Below, piece after piece: positions 47,815-58,468 of a stretch of 64,000 bases of DNA. Source of the stretch: Siphonodentalium dalli (taxonomy: Eukaryota > Mollusca > Scaphopoda > Gadilida > Siphonodentaliidae). A model generated the notes under the pieces. It saw only the letters and a list, made by a program, of their open reading frames with translations, had not been told where the DNA came from and searched no databases. Where the stretch lies: the NCBI GenBank assembly GCA_032622095.1, contig CP136063.1, forward strand, positions 28,586,987-28,650,986, in the 5' to 3' direction. Both the position numbers and the translations under genes were made by a program. The stretch's first letter is position 1, and the number at the start of each line of letters is the position of its first letter.

Positions 47815-48430
47815 TAAAATTCATATTTATGATTTTATACCCACGCAACTATTTCAAATCTGTTATTTAAAGAGATAATCCAAATTCAAATGTGTAATAT
47901 CTCTTTGTAAACGTATTATATAGTTACTGGGGTATAACATATTAGAATTGTGGAATGAAACATTATAACCAATCAATCTGGGGCATTGGACGTGGATTAT
48001 CTCTTTGTAAACATGTTTTATGTAGTTACCGGGGTATAACATATCAGACCTGAATCGAAGACTCCTGTCCAGAAATGCTTTTATCGATTAATAATAATTT
48101 TATTTCGATTATTTTCTAGTCTGAAAAGGTGTAGTTGTTTAGCCAAGAAACAAGAGACCATAAATTTTATTGTACAATTTTGTCACAAATAAACGTTAAT
48201 GTGACATTTGACTTTCGGTGCTTAGCCATAGGAAGATCCCAGTGGTCTATATCACAATATGGTATCATCCGAATGGTATTTTCTAAAAATAGACGGTCCC
48301 AATTAAATAGTCTAAATAAAATCAATATTAATTGACAGAAGCCTTTCCTGACAAGGGTTTTCAGTTCATATTTATTATTTTATATCCACGCAACTATTTA
48401 AAATTCGTTATTTAAAAAGTTAATCCATCC
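47815..48430 (+). mobile_element. Composite of decayed MITE family 1 pieces
   Basis: A 3' end fragment (47815-47880) is followed by a truncated 5' piece (47890-47990) and then an older near-full copy (about 47990-48430: GGATTATCTCTTTGTAAACATG ... TTAATCCATCC). The same composite order recurs at 57425-58170, so the composite itself was copied. Confidence 0.6.
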
Positions 48431-48690
48431 TTCATTGTTAGAAGCCTTTCCTGACAAGGGTTTTCAGTTCATATTTATTATTTTATACCCACGCAACTAT
48501 TTAAAATTCGTTATTTAAAGAGATAATCCATCCTTAATTCATAGAAGCCTTTCCTGACAAGGGTTTTCAGTTAATATTTGTTATTTAAAAAGATAACCCA
48601 TCCTTAATTCATAGAAGCCTTTCCTGACAAGGCTTTTCAGTTCATATTTATTATTTTATACCCACGCAACTATTTAAAATTCGTTATTTT
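48335..48690 (+). repeat. Tandem array of the MITE 3' end, 4 units
   Basis: GAAGCCTTTCCTGACAAGG begins at 48338, 48441, 48544 and 48614, period ~103 bp with one shortened unit. Each unit ends AGATAA(T/C)CCATCCTTAATT. Confidence 0.82.
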
Positions 48691-49470
48691 TATGGTTTAT
48701 GCCATTATGGCAAAGGTGATGTCAAGGCCTAGTAACTAAATACTGGGTGCATAGCACCACACCGACCCACCGGACTAGCAGGAAAATACTAGTATGGAAG
48801 ATCGACTGGTAACTGAGAGGGATCCCTCGGCTATCTACAGGTCAACAAAAGATACAGGATAGTATAACGGCCGATCATTCTGTCGTCATATATGTAAATA
48901 TTCACGTGATATGTGTACAAAACAAATGTATGCACACCATGGCGGAAAAGGAACATAGCACCAAGACTCATTAGGAATATGGGAATATCTTATTGTTATG
49001 CTGCCCAAATTGTAGTATATGTACCTGTTACTCAGTACACCGTGATATGAAATTTATGATCCATGATTCGGGAAGTGATTTAGTAAACGCTCTTCATTTA
49101 GCATCAAGCTATGGTATTGTGTTATTAGTAGCTGTGTAGCTTAAACATTATAATTTCTTATCTGATCCACTAAGCTATAACATTGTATAGTGAAAATAGT
49201 CCCTGAGTTCCCGCTAATGAGGGGAGTGAGCTGTACTAACATAGGGTGATAACAGTCAAGGATATATAGTAGTCAACATTAGGTACAGATACATATATAG
49301 TTTATTGTTTAAATAAAAGTATAATTACAGTGATTCTGATCTGTGAATGTCGCTAAGAATTTTGAGAGCGCACAGTGAAATGTTTCAGAAAAAAATTTAC
49401 TACGACCAGGCCGAAATATGTCACAATTACAAAGGTGGGTATGCCAGAAAATAAAAGTGAACTACGGTGG
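48691..49470. other. Non-coding stretch between the two arrays
   Basis: Unrelated to the arrays on both sides. No gene supported. May be an insertion that split one array. Confidence 0.4.
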
Positions 49471-49975
49471 TAAAAATATACGGTCCCAATTGAATATTCG
49501 AAATAAAATCAATATTAATTGACAGAAGCTCCTCCTGACAAGGTCTTCAGTTCATATTTATTATTTTATACCCACGCAACTATTTAAAATTCGTTATTTA
49601 AAGAGATAATCCATCCTTAATTCATAGAAGCCTTTCCTGACAAGGGTTTTCAGTTCAAATTTATTAGTTTATACCCACGCAACTATTTAAAATTCGTTAT
49701 TTAACAGATAATCCATCCTTACTTGTTAGAAACCTTTCCTGACAAGGGTCTTCAGTTCATATTTATTATTTTATACCCACGCAACTATTTAAAATTCGTT
49801 ATTTAAACAGATAATCCATCCTTAATTGTGAGAAGCCTTTCCTGACAAGGGTCTTCAGTTCATATTTATTATTTTATATCCACGCAACTATTTAAAATTC
49901 GTTATTTAAAAAGATAATCCATCCTTAATTGTTAGAAGCCTTTCCTGACAAGTGTTTTCAATTCATATTTATTAT
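49471..49975 (+). repeat. Tandem array of the MITE 3' end, 5 units
   Basis: After a piece of MITE interior (49475-49520), units start at 49525, 49627, 49729, 49832 and 49935, a regular 102-103-bp period. Confidence 0.82.
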
Positions 49976-50010
49976 CATATTGATGGTTATATTTCGAATT
50001 GCGAATGAAT

Positions 50011-50150
50011 AGAAACACTCCTTGCCTTGTTCAGCAGAATATCCATTTAAACGAGTTTTCCAACTTCGACAATGTTATCTCACCTCAAAGTTGGAAGACT
50101 CGTTTAAATGGAAATTCTGCTGATTTAACAATGTAGTGAGTGTTTCTGTC
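50011..50150. mobile_element. 140-bp foldback MITE
   Basis: AGAAACACTC ... TCAGCAGAAT..CCATTTAAACGAG..TTCCAACTT pairs with AAGTTGGAA.ACTCGTTTAAATGG..ATTCTGCTGA ... GAGTGTTTCT. Arms about 55 bases. Confidence 0.7.
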
Positions 50151-50416
50151 ACATCCGAAAATCAAAATATACGCGATAATGCCGTTTACCCAACCACAAT
50201 CGGCGTGATGTATAAGAAATTCAACGCTGGCACGTGTTGGGGTGTCACCTATAATTGTTTATCCTTCTATTTTATTCTTTAGTATATATTTTAATGAGTG
50301 TTTCTATCATATTCGAATGTCAAAATATAAGCGACAATACAGTTCACCCGACCACAATCGCCGTGATGTGTAAGAAATTCAACATCACCACGGGTTGGGG
50401 CGTCACCTATAATTGT
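50132..50416 (+). other. Duplicated coding-like segment (two ~125-bp copies)
   Basis: Copies at 50132-50256 and 50294-50416 share one plus-strand frame: NQNI.DN.V.PTTI.VM.KKFN...WGVTYNC. Differences fall in substitutions rather than frame changes, as in coding repeats. The second copy has Cys pairs (CKKFN ... YNC) and is followed by GGTATTATAA. Could be two exons of a small secreted-type domain or remnants of a transposon gene; no family recognised. Confidence 0.35.
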
Positions 50417-51184
50417 AGGTATTATAATTATTTTTAAAATATTTTTCTATAAGTTTCCGGTGTATAAATCATGTTGCGAAAGAGAGAGTCCCTCTTTTAA
50501 AAAGTCACTTCACATAGTATATATCTACCGGAGGACATACACAATAAGCATAATACACGACAATTGTTTCCTAAGAGATATATTTGTCGCCAAGCCAATG
50601 ACCACCAAGAAATCGGTTGTTTTAAAACTATTCCTAAGAATTTGATGACTTTAGGTGAATAATATGTTACATATACCCCAGATGATAGACATTTTCTGGT
50701 TTAAAATGCAAAAACATCACTGGAAACATTTCATAGAAACCTATTTTTTATTGTTGGTGATGCTAGTGAACATATTGCAAAGAAGAACAAGTATGTATCT
50801 TTTTGGAGTACTTTTCGGAACACATGTACCCTCGATTCCAAACGCCTAAACGATTTTCTGTTTCACATCGATATCCATAGCACTGTCCCAAACAACGACT
50901 GGTGTACAATCCTGGTATCAATGACAACTGTTTATACCTGGATCATTACAACGCGTGTTGCTAACTTTAGTTAGAATTGTATCAGATTCCACTTTGTATT
51001 TCACCATGCTACGACTGTCATATATATCATTACAGACTTCATTTCGGTTGAAATCTATTACGTACAACAATAGCAGTCTACTGGATTGGGCAATGATACC
51101 AAGCACGAAAGGCCTCCGGAATTACACATGCATTAAATGATCGTTTTATAAGTCATCACAACAGTAAGGCTAATCTCCGGTGTG
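50417..51184. other. Non-coding stretch
   Basis: Short frames on both strands only. No gene supported. Confidence 0.35.
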
Positions 51185-52660
51185 GATTCTTTTATGTCTC
51201 ACCAAGTGGCTCGATCTAATAAACCATTTCCCGCATATGGATTCTCTTATGTGTCACTAAGTTACTCGATTGATTAAATGATTTCCCGCATATATTACAG
51301 TGGTAAGGCTTATCCCCGGTGTGGGTTCTCTTATGTGTCACTAAGTTACTCGATTGATTAAATGATTTCCCGCACATATCACAATTGTAAGGTTTATCTC
51401 CGGTGTGGATTCTCGCGTGTGTCACCAAGCCACTCAATGTATTAAATGATTCCCTGCATATATCACAACGGTGAGGCTTATCTCCAGTGTGGATTCTCTT
51501 GTGTGGCACCAAGTTGCTCGATCGATTAAATGATTTCCCGCATATATCACAATGGTAAGACTTATCTCCAGTGTGGATTCTCTTGTGTGTCACCAAGCTG
51601 CTCGATTGATTAAATGATTTACCGCATATATCACAATGGTGAGGCTTATCTCCAGTGTGGATTCTCTTATGGTTCACCAAGACACTCGACTGGTTAAATG
51701 ATTTCCCGCATATGTCACAATGGTAAGGCATATCTCCGGTGTGGATTCTCTTATGTGTCACCAAGGTGCTCGATTGAGTAAATGATTTCCCGCATATGTC
51801 ACAACGGTAAGGCTTATCTCCGGTGTGGATTCTCTTATGTATCACCAAGTCAATCGATGTATTAAATGATTTCCAGCATATATCGCAATGGTAAGGCTTA
51901 TCTCCAGTGTGGATTATCTTATGTGTCACCAAATGGCTCGATGTATTAAATGATTTCCCGCATATGTCACAATGGTAAGGCATATCTCCTGTGTGGATTC
52001 TCCTATGTGTCACCAAATGGCTTGATCGATTAAATGATTTCCCGCATATATCACAATGGTGAGGCTTATCTCCACTGTGTATTCTCTTATGTGGCACCAA
52101 GTCGCTCGATCGATTAAATGATTTCCCGCATATATCACAATGGTGAGGCTTATCTCCGGTGTGTATTCTCTTATGTGTCATCAGGAGACTCGATGTATAA
52201 AATGATTTCCCGCATATATCACAATGGTGAGGCTTATCTCCGGTGTGTATTCTCTTATGTCTCACCAAGTCGCTCGATCGATTAAATGATTTCCCGCATA
52301 TATCACAATGGTGAGGCTTATCTCCGGTGTGTATTCTCTTATGTGTCACCAAGTGGCTTGATTGATTAAATGATTTCCCGCATATGTCACAATGGTAAGA
52401 CATATATCCTGTGTGGATTCTCTTGTGTATCACCAAGTCGCTCGATCGAGAAAATGATTTCCCGCATATATCACAATGGTGAGGCTTATCTCCTGTGTGT
52501 ATTCTTTTGTTTCACCAAGTCGCTCGATTGATTAAATGATTTCCCGCATATATCACAACAGTAAAGCTTATCGTCGGTGTGGATTCTCTTATGCCTGGCC
52601 AAGTTGTCAGATTGGGTAAACGATTTGCCACAATGATGCCAGTTATTCCCTGTGTAGGCG
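51185..52660 (-). pseudogene. C2H2 zinc-finger array, 14-15 fingers in one frame, frame-broken at both ends
   Basis: The main open frame (51216-52512) has 15 consecutive fingers CDICGKSFN.SS.LV.HKRIH with HTGDKP linkers. Contact residues (-1,2,3,6) of the 14 after the first are QSHT, RSDR, TSLT, RSDP, RSHT, TSHT, TIDI, QSTT, QSVN, QSST, RSNP, TLGT, QSNT, QSNT. At the N-terminal side a short deletion near 52515 puts two earlier fingers (QSSDLV and QSDNLA types) out of frame. At the C-terminal side a deletion near 51240 removes most of a finger and shifts the last one (RSSHLVRH) out of frame before a stop. A TTAA element begins 7 bases beyond the first finger remnant. DNA-binding in principle; probably a decayed gene or one allele of it. 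Confidence 0.78.
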
Positions 52661-52666
52661 GTCTCC

Positions 52667-54231
52667 TTAAGGGGGTGGCAAAGTCTGTTTCATAAAAAAT
52701 GTCTGGAAACGGGCTGACAAAATTGGTATTTTTCACATAAAAGCAGACAGAAATAGATATAACAACATAGAGATAATATATAGAGCATATATCGTTAAAG
52801 GAGGTGCCACGAATAGATGTGAGCTAAAAAGCTTTTTGTACCAGAAAAATGACTTTGAAACAGAGTATATCTGCAATATTATGTCATTGTTTTGGCATTC
52901 AAATGTGAAAAACTATAACTTCAACAGTATCATTAGGCAGCCCATTATGATAAGTGACATACCGTTAAGAGCCAAGGAGCTCTGCTTTAGATTAATGTTC
53001 ACTGTATCGTTTGCAAAACGTCCGCTAAAACGTGTCAGTTTTTCTTGGGAGCCAGTCGCCATATTTCAATTGTAAACACATGTTCATGACGTTGTTGTCA
53101 TTTTTTAATTCGCGGCAGGTACATGAAAATCGACCAGAAAAGCAATCCGATCCTGCAATCGGGCAAGTTTATGATATGAAATCGATGCTTTCAGTTTATT
53201 GAAGTTGTTGGAATTAATTTAGTTGCTTGATTACCCACGATTTATGAAGTTTTGTGCTGTTTACAGATGGAAATGTTGATATTTTATTTTTAGAATTACC
53301 AGTCTATAGTCGAAAGCGAGATTACAAGATGTCGTATTAGTACGCAAATCACATAAATAGAAAACTTACATGTTTCAGAATATTGTATTATTCTAAAATC
53401 AAATAGCCTATATAAAAACATATTTATGAATAGGAAAGTACCGTATTCCGACGAAATATGTCATATTTTACGACGGACTCCTTGTGCGAGTTCACTTCCG
53501 GTCAATTCTATTTTGGTGCACTGGGATAAACAACATTGTGGAGAAAAATACGTTTAATAACATTTGAATGTAAATTAATCGAGAAATTGTCGGCTATCAG
53601 GTACAATCATATTGCTTATAACCCATATCTATTGATGGGCATAATCAAAAGCTTGATCCCATGCGCGATTGTCTATACTGATCGATTTCCATTCGTAATC
53701 GTATTCTAGTATTGACGGATGGGTTTGTTTGTAATCATGGCCGCCACGCCCCCATGGCTTGTGTATCGGCTATCGCAAAATAATGTTAGGATATTATGGT
53801 CTCCCATACCAAGAAAAATAGTTCCTAAGAATGTAAACAATGCAAATGGAGGACATTTTGCCATTATTCAGGATGACTACTATTTTCACAGGCAGGGTAT
53901 TTGGGAAAGTTCTTGTTTTTCCTCAAAATGATGTCTCCTCGTCTCAGCCAGATTCTTATAGGACCATTTTGACTGTTCAGTTTGTACAAAAAGTTAACCA
54001 TTGGAACTGGAGAAACGCCGTTTGGGGACATGATTTTTTGTCACTCTACCGCGAGTAAATTCTAACAGCTATAATTTCTCTACTAATGACAAGATCTTTG
54101 TTTATTATTGATTATTATGTGTGAAAAATATGAAGTTTATCCATTCTATGGCCGGTGAGTAATTATTGATCATCTGGAGGTAGGGTGCAATCCGCGGTGG
54201 CCATCTTGACCAGACTTTACCATCCCCTTAA
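52667..54231. mobile_element. TTAA-flanked element family 3, 1.56 kb
   Basis: Left end TTAAGGGGGTGGCAAAGTCTG, right end CAGACTTTACCATCCCC then TTAA; inner ends share TTTTTCACA(C)ATAA. The terminal GGG and the TTAA fit piggyBac-like elements. The frames inside (52836-53075, 53719-54058) show no transposase motifs. It truncates the zinc-finger array beside it. Confidence 0.68.
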
Positions 54232-55619
54232 CATTCAGCCTTCAGGTTAGAATCTCACATCGTGTGCCGGGATTTGTGAGTCAGCTGTATATCGCTTGAA
54301 ACGCAGGCTATATAAAGCGAGAATCTGATCCAATTATAATGGAATTCCACAGTGTAACTGTAAAATATTTAGTTTGTGATTTGGAAGGATCACGTATAAA
54401 TCTACCGATTTTCAAGTCGAACAAAGGACGATCGAAATAAAGTATTTATGTTGAATTACCATGCGTAAAGATATTGTGGTTTTGTTTAGTAGAACGGTTC
54501 ACAAAACGATAGATGTATATACACAGCTTACAATGCTATGTACATTAGTGCTAAAGACCGGCCGGTTCAGTGTCACGAACTCGATAGTAATTTCGTCGTA
54601 TAGGTATAACTCTTCCCCCGATATGGGTCTATTTTGGTGGACAGGGGATTACACCATCTTTTAATAAGACTATTTAGAAACCGACGGTGTGTGTTATTAT
54701 GGATTATTAGTCTAGCAGCCAAGTGCCGGATTTTGCTCTTCAACCCAAAATTCTCTGTTAAAGTTTTTTTCTCGGCGGATAATTCATTAGTTGTATCTCC
54801 GCAAATGTTTTCCGGTTGATGTGCTCTTGTATCCCTTGGGAAAATCTAAATATTCAAGATTGCAACAAACTACCCAAAACGACATATGGCCATATGGAAT
54901 CACGGAACTAAATGGTTTCCCATAGGCGACAGTGTTAACGTTTCGGCCAAATTCGCTGAATTGAAGCCTGCAGGCCATACCAGTGATGATTACCCAGCTA
55001 GATTGACACCAGTTGATCACGAAAATGCAAGAAAAATCATAGGTCATATGTTTACTTTTTAAAATAAATCCCCAAGTGTACGACAGGGCTATCTCACAGC
55101 CAAATTTGATCTGGAAAAACCCAGATCTACAACAGCTAGTTAAATACATTTCCCGCTCACAAAAATCCGTTCCCCCATTCATTCACCAGTTTAAATTATT
55201 TAGATATTATGTACAAATCAAATAAACGCGATGTCATCCTTTAATAACGTGTCGCATGTATCAGGTGAAGGTCATTCTTCGGTTACCTTCACCTTTAGGG
55301 TTCCACGGTGTACTCGCTCCCCGACTCTAGAACACATTTAGCTCCCTGATTCCATATGGATTTGATCATGTTTTATTGAGTGGCAGAAGTTGGAAATCAC
55401 GTTAGCACGTTGGTTTATGTACATATGTACACAGCAGATCACAAAAATGTTAACATCTTACTTTGATATATATATAGATAGATAGATAGATAGTTTATTG
55501 CAATACACCAGTACAGGCAGTTGTAAATGACATAATGTACAAGTAAATTAAACATAATACATAATATATGTGCATATATAACAGTAAACAAGCCTATAAC
55601 TATATCCTACACACGATTC
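54232..55619. other. Mostly non-coding; one coding-like segment at 54860-55062
   Basis: 54538-54707 repeats 46883-47059. The plus-strand frame 54860-55062 reads coherently (AIWNHGTKWFPIGDSVNV, FAELKPAGHTSDDYPARL) up to TAA; possible exon after AAATATTCAAG, unrecognised. A GATA microsatellite lies at 55473-55493. Confidence 0.4.
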
Positions 55620-56147
55620 TTAAAGGTGGATTATCTCTTTGTAAACAGGTATTATATAGTTACGGGGGTATAAAATATTAGATTTGAATCGAAGACTCCT
55701 GTCCGGAAATGCTTCTATCGATTAATATTAATTTTATTTCGAATATTTTCTGGTCTAAACAGGTGTGTTTGTTCAGCTGACGAACAATAGTGGTTACCGT
55801 TAACAGAGACCAGAAATTATATTGTGCACTTTTGTCACAAATAAACGTTAATTATACTCATCATCGCTTATATCTGTGGAACAAAACAATACAAACAACC
55901 AATCTGTGACATCTGACATTCGTTGCGTAGCCGTAGGAACAGCCCAGTGCCCTATATCGCAATACGGTCTCATCCCAATGGTCGGTTCTAAATATAGTAA
56001 CATAAACGGGCCCGATTTAATATTCGAAATAAAATCAATATTAATTGATAGAAGCTTTTCCGGACATAGGTCTTCAGTTCATAACTATTATTTTATACCC
56101 ACGCAACTATTTAAAATTTGTTATTTAAAGAGATAATCCATCTTTAA
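55620..56147 (+). mobile_element. TTAA-flanked MITE family 1, copy M5
   Basis: Full-length copy, TTAA at 55620-55623 and 56144-56147. Like M3 and M4 it keeps an ~85-codon open frame, which is not thought to be a gene. Confidence 0.82.
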
Positions 56148-57424
56148 TTATACTTCCATGGTGTAACCAAGGAAGTATATTGTTTTTGTACTGGTGCGTT
56201 TTCCGTTTATTTGGAAATACTCAGAAACTATGGGCAGTAGGAACGTGAAATCTCTACCGAATGTAGGCATCCACGGTTTATTAAGTATAATGGTAACCGA
56301 AACTCGGCTCAATGGATTTTAACGGAGATATGGCCCTTTTTCGAATATTTTTCATTATTTTTATAGTCGACACTTTTACAACTCCCTAATATTTGAAAGT
56401 ATAAGGAGTATCAATCTAAACTGTTGTGCGTATGTTGGGGTCAATGAGTTCTAACCTATCGTCGTATAATGAATATTGTCCGCGTTTCCCCTGTGGAGTT
56501 ATCTCCCTTTATCTAAAAAAAATGTCATTTTATTATCTTGGAAATTATAAGGCGCAGAGTATCGAAAATTGGACCGTATGCACACCTCGATATGCCCTAC
56601 TGCCCACGGGCATCAAATCTTGTGTCCGCGTTTTCCCTGAGGAGTTACCGCCCATAAATAGGGACACACTATACACCAGGATGAATAAACAAAGGTTTTT
56701 TTTGTTTTTTGTTTAAAGTACAGAGCTCTAAATTTTTTATTCCATATTCCGAATTGATCGAGAGATTCGGACACGAATATACCACTTAAAAATGTTTTTA
56801 CTCAGGACTTTCTGCGTTACTGGATAAGGAAATATTGCAACTATTTTCCCACCAAATCCAAACCGGCTGGTTAAAGAGCAAGATAATATGGTATCATGTA
56901 CGTTGACATAATTTATGTACGCCCCAGAAGTTTGACGGCCATACTATAAATGTAACAGGTCCAACGGAGAATGCGTGTCAGTGTGGGTTGAGACTTTAGG
57001 AAAATTCCACGAAAATCAAAGGGGGAAAGGAGGGGAAAGGGGGGAAAAGGGGGGAAATTCAAACATCGAGATAAATTTTGTTGACGAGTACATCTGATGG
57101 CTAGTGTTCATGCGCATCCAGATGGCGATTTTCTAATTTTCAGCTGGAACGGTTTACTCGTGACAACGCTATATATCATAAATATGTATACTTATGTAGT
57201 CTATCACTAGCCGATTTTTAGCCCCAAATCTAAACAGACTAATGTAGGAGCGAGTTTCACGCTGGAGCACGTAAGCCGGTATACTGTAGGTAACCCTACA
57301 ATATTTGACCGCTCTACTATAAACGCAACCTGCTCAAGGGAGTGTTTGTGTCGGGTGGGTTCAGATTTGGCAAATTCCATTGAAGATCACATGGGGAAAA
57401 TTACTCCGAAAATCGATTAATGAA
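56148..57424. other. Non-coding stretch
   Basis: 56150-56700 resembles the style of the second intron family (GATATGGCCCTTTTTCGA). 57020-57055 is a GGGGAAA purine run. No gene supported. Confidence 0.35.
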
Positions 57425-58180
57425 TACTCGGTAGTGGTCTTAAATTCATATTTATTATTTTATACTAACGCAACTATTTCAAATATGTTATTTAAAGAGA
57501 TAATCCATCTTTTAAGAGATAACCCAAATTCAAATGTGTATTATATCTTTGTAAACGTATTATATAGTTACCGGGGTGTAAAATATTAGAATTGTGGAAT
57601 AAAACATTATAACCAATCAATCTGGGGCTTTGGACGTTCGGTGTGTAGCCATAGGAACAGCATAACGCTCTCTATCGCTATATGGTATCACCCGAATGGT
57701 CTGTTCTAAAAATAGACGAATACATGGACCCAATAAAATATTCGAAATAAAATCAATATTAAAGGTAGATTATCTCTTTGTAAACATGTTTATGTATTTA
57801 CAGGGGTATAAAATATTAGACTTGAATCGAAGACTCCTGTCCAGAAATGCTTCTATCGATTAATATTAATTTTATTTCGAATATTTTCCACTCTAAAAAT
57901 GTGTAGTTGTTTAGCTAACGAACAAGAGACCAGAAATGTTATTGTACAATTTTGTCACAAATAAATATCAATGGGACATTTGACTTTCGGTGCGTAGCCA
58001 TAGGAACAGCCCAGTGCTCTATATCGCATATGGTATCATCCGAATGGTCTTTTCTAAAAATAGACACATAAACGGTCCCTATTAAATATTCGAAATAAAA
58101 TCAATATTAATTAATAGAAGCTTTTCCGGACAAGGGTCTTCAGGTCATAATTATTATTTTAAACCCACGCAACTGTGGAT
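57425..58180 (+). mobile_element. Nested MITE family 1 copies
   Basis: A 3' fragment (57425-57510) and an older copy (57515-57758) are interrupted at an internal TTAA (57759-57762) by a younger copy (AGGTAGATTATCTCTTTG ...) that runs to about 58170. Flank TATATTTCGAATTTCGAATGA matches that after the array at 49985. Confidence 0.6.
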
Positions 58181-58468
58181 ATATTTCGAATTTCGAATGA
58201 ATAAAAACACAGCACATTTACATACACTAGCATGAAACACAGAAAATAGCATGAACATAGACATAAATACACCATTGTCAGTGTATAATGCACCCCACTA
58301 TACATATATACACTAGCATGAACATGAACAAATGCATGTATACATATACCTGCAACGTGCATATATATACGCGTACGCAGGCGCACACGTACACCTGCTA
58401 GATGTCGTTCACGACGGGGATCACTGTTACAAATTTGTTGGATGATAATCATAATGGTTACCTATTGT

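Noticed and set aside
54787-55182. Minus-strand open frame of 131 codons
   Set aside because: Contains no recognised motif and overlaps a more coherent plus-strand frame.
58159-58452. Minus-strand open frame after the LINE
   Set aside because: Low-complexity, Tyr/Val/His-rich sequence over a CATGAACA/TATACA repeat; probably LINE 3' untranslated sequence.
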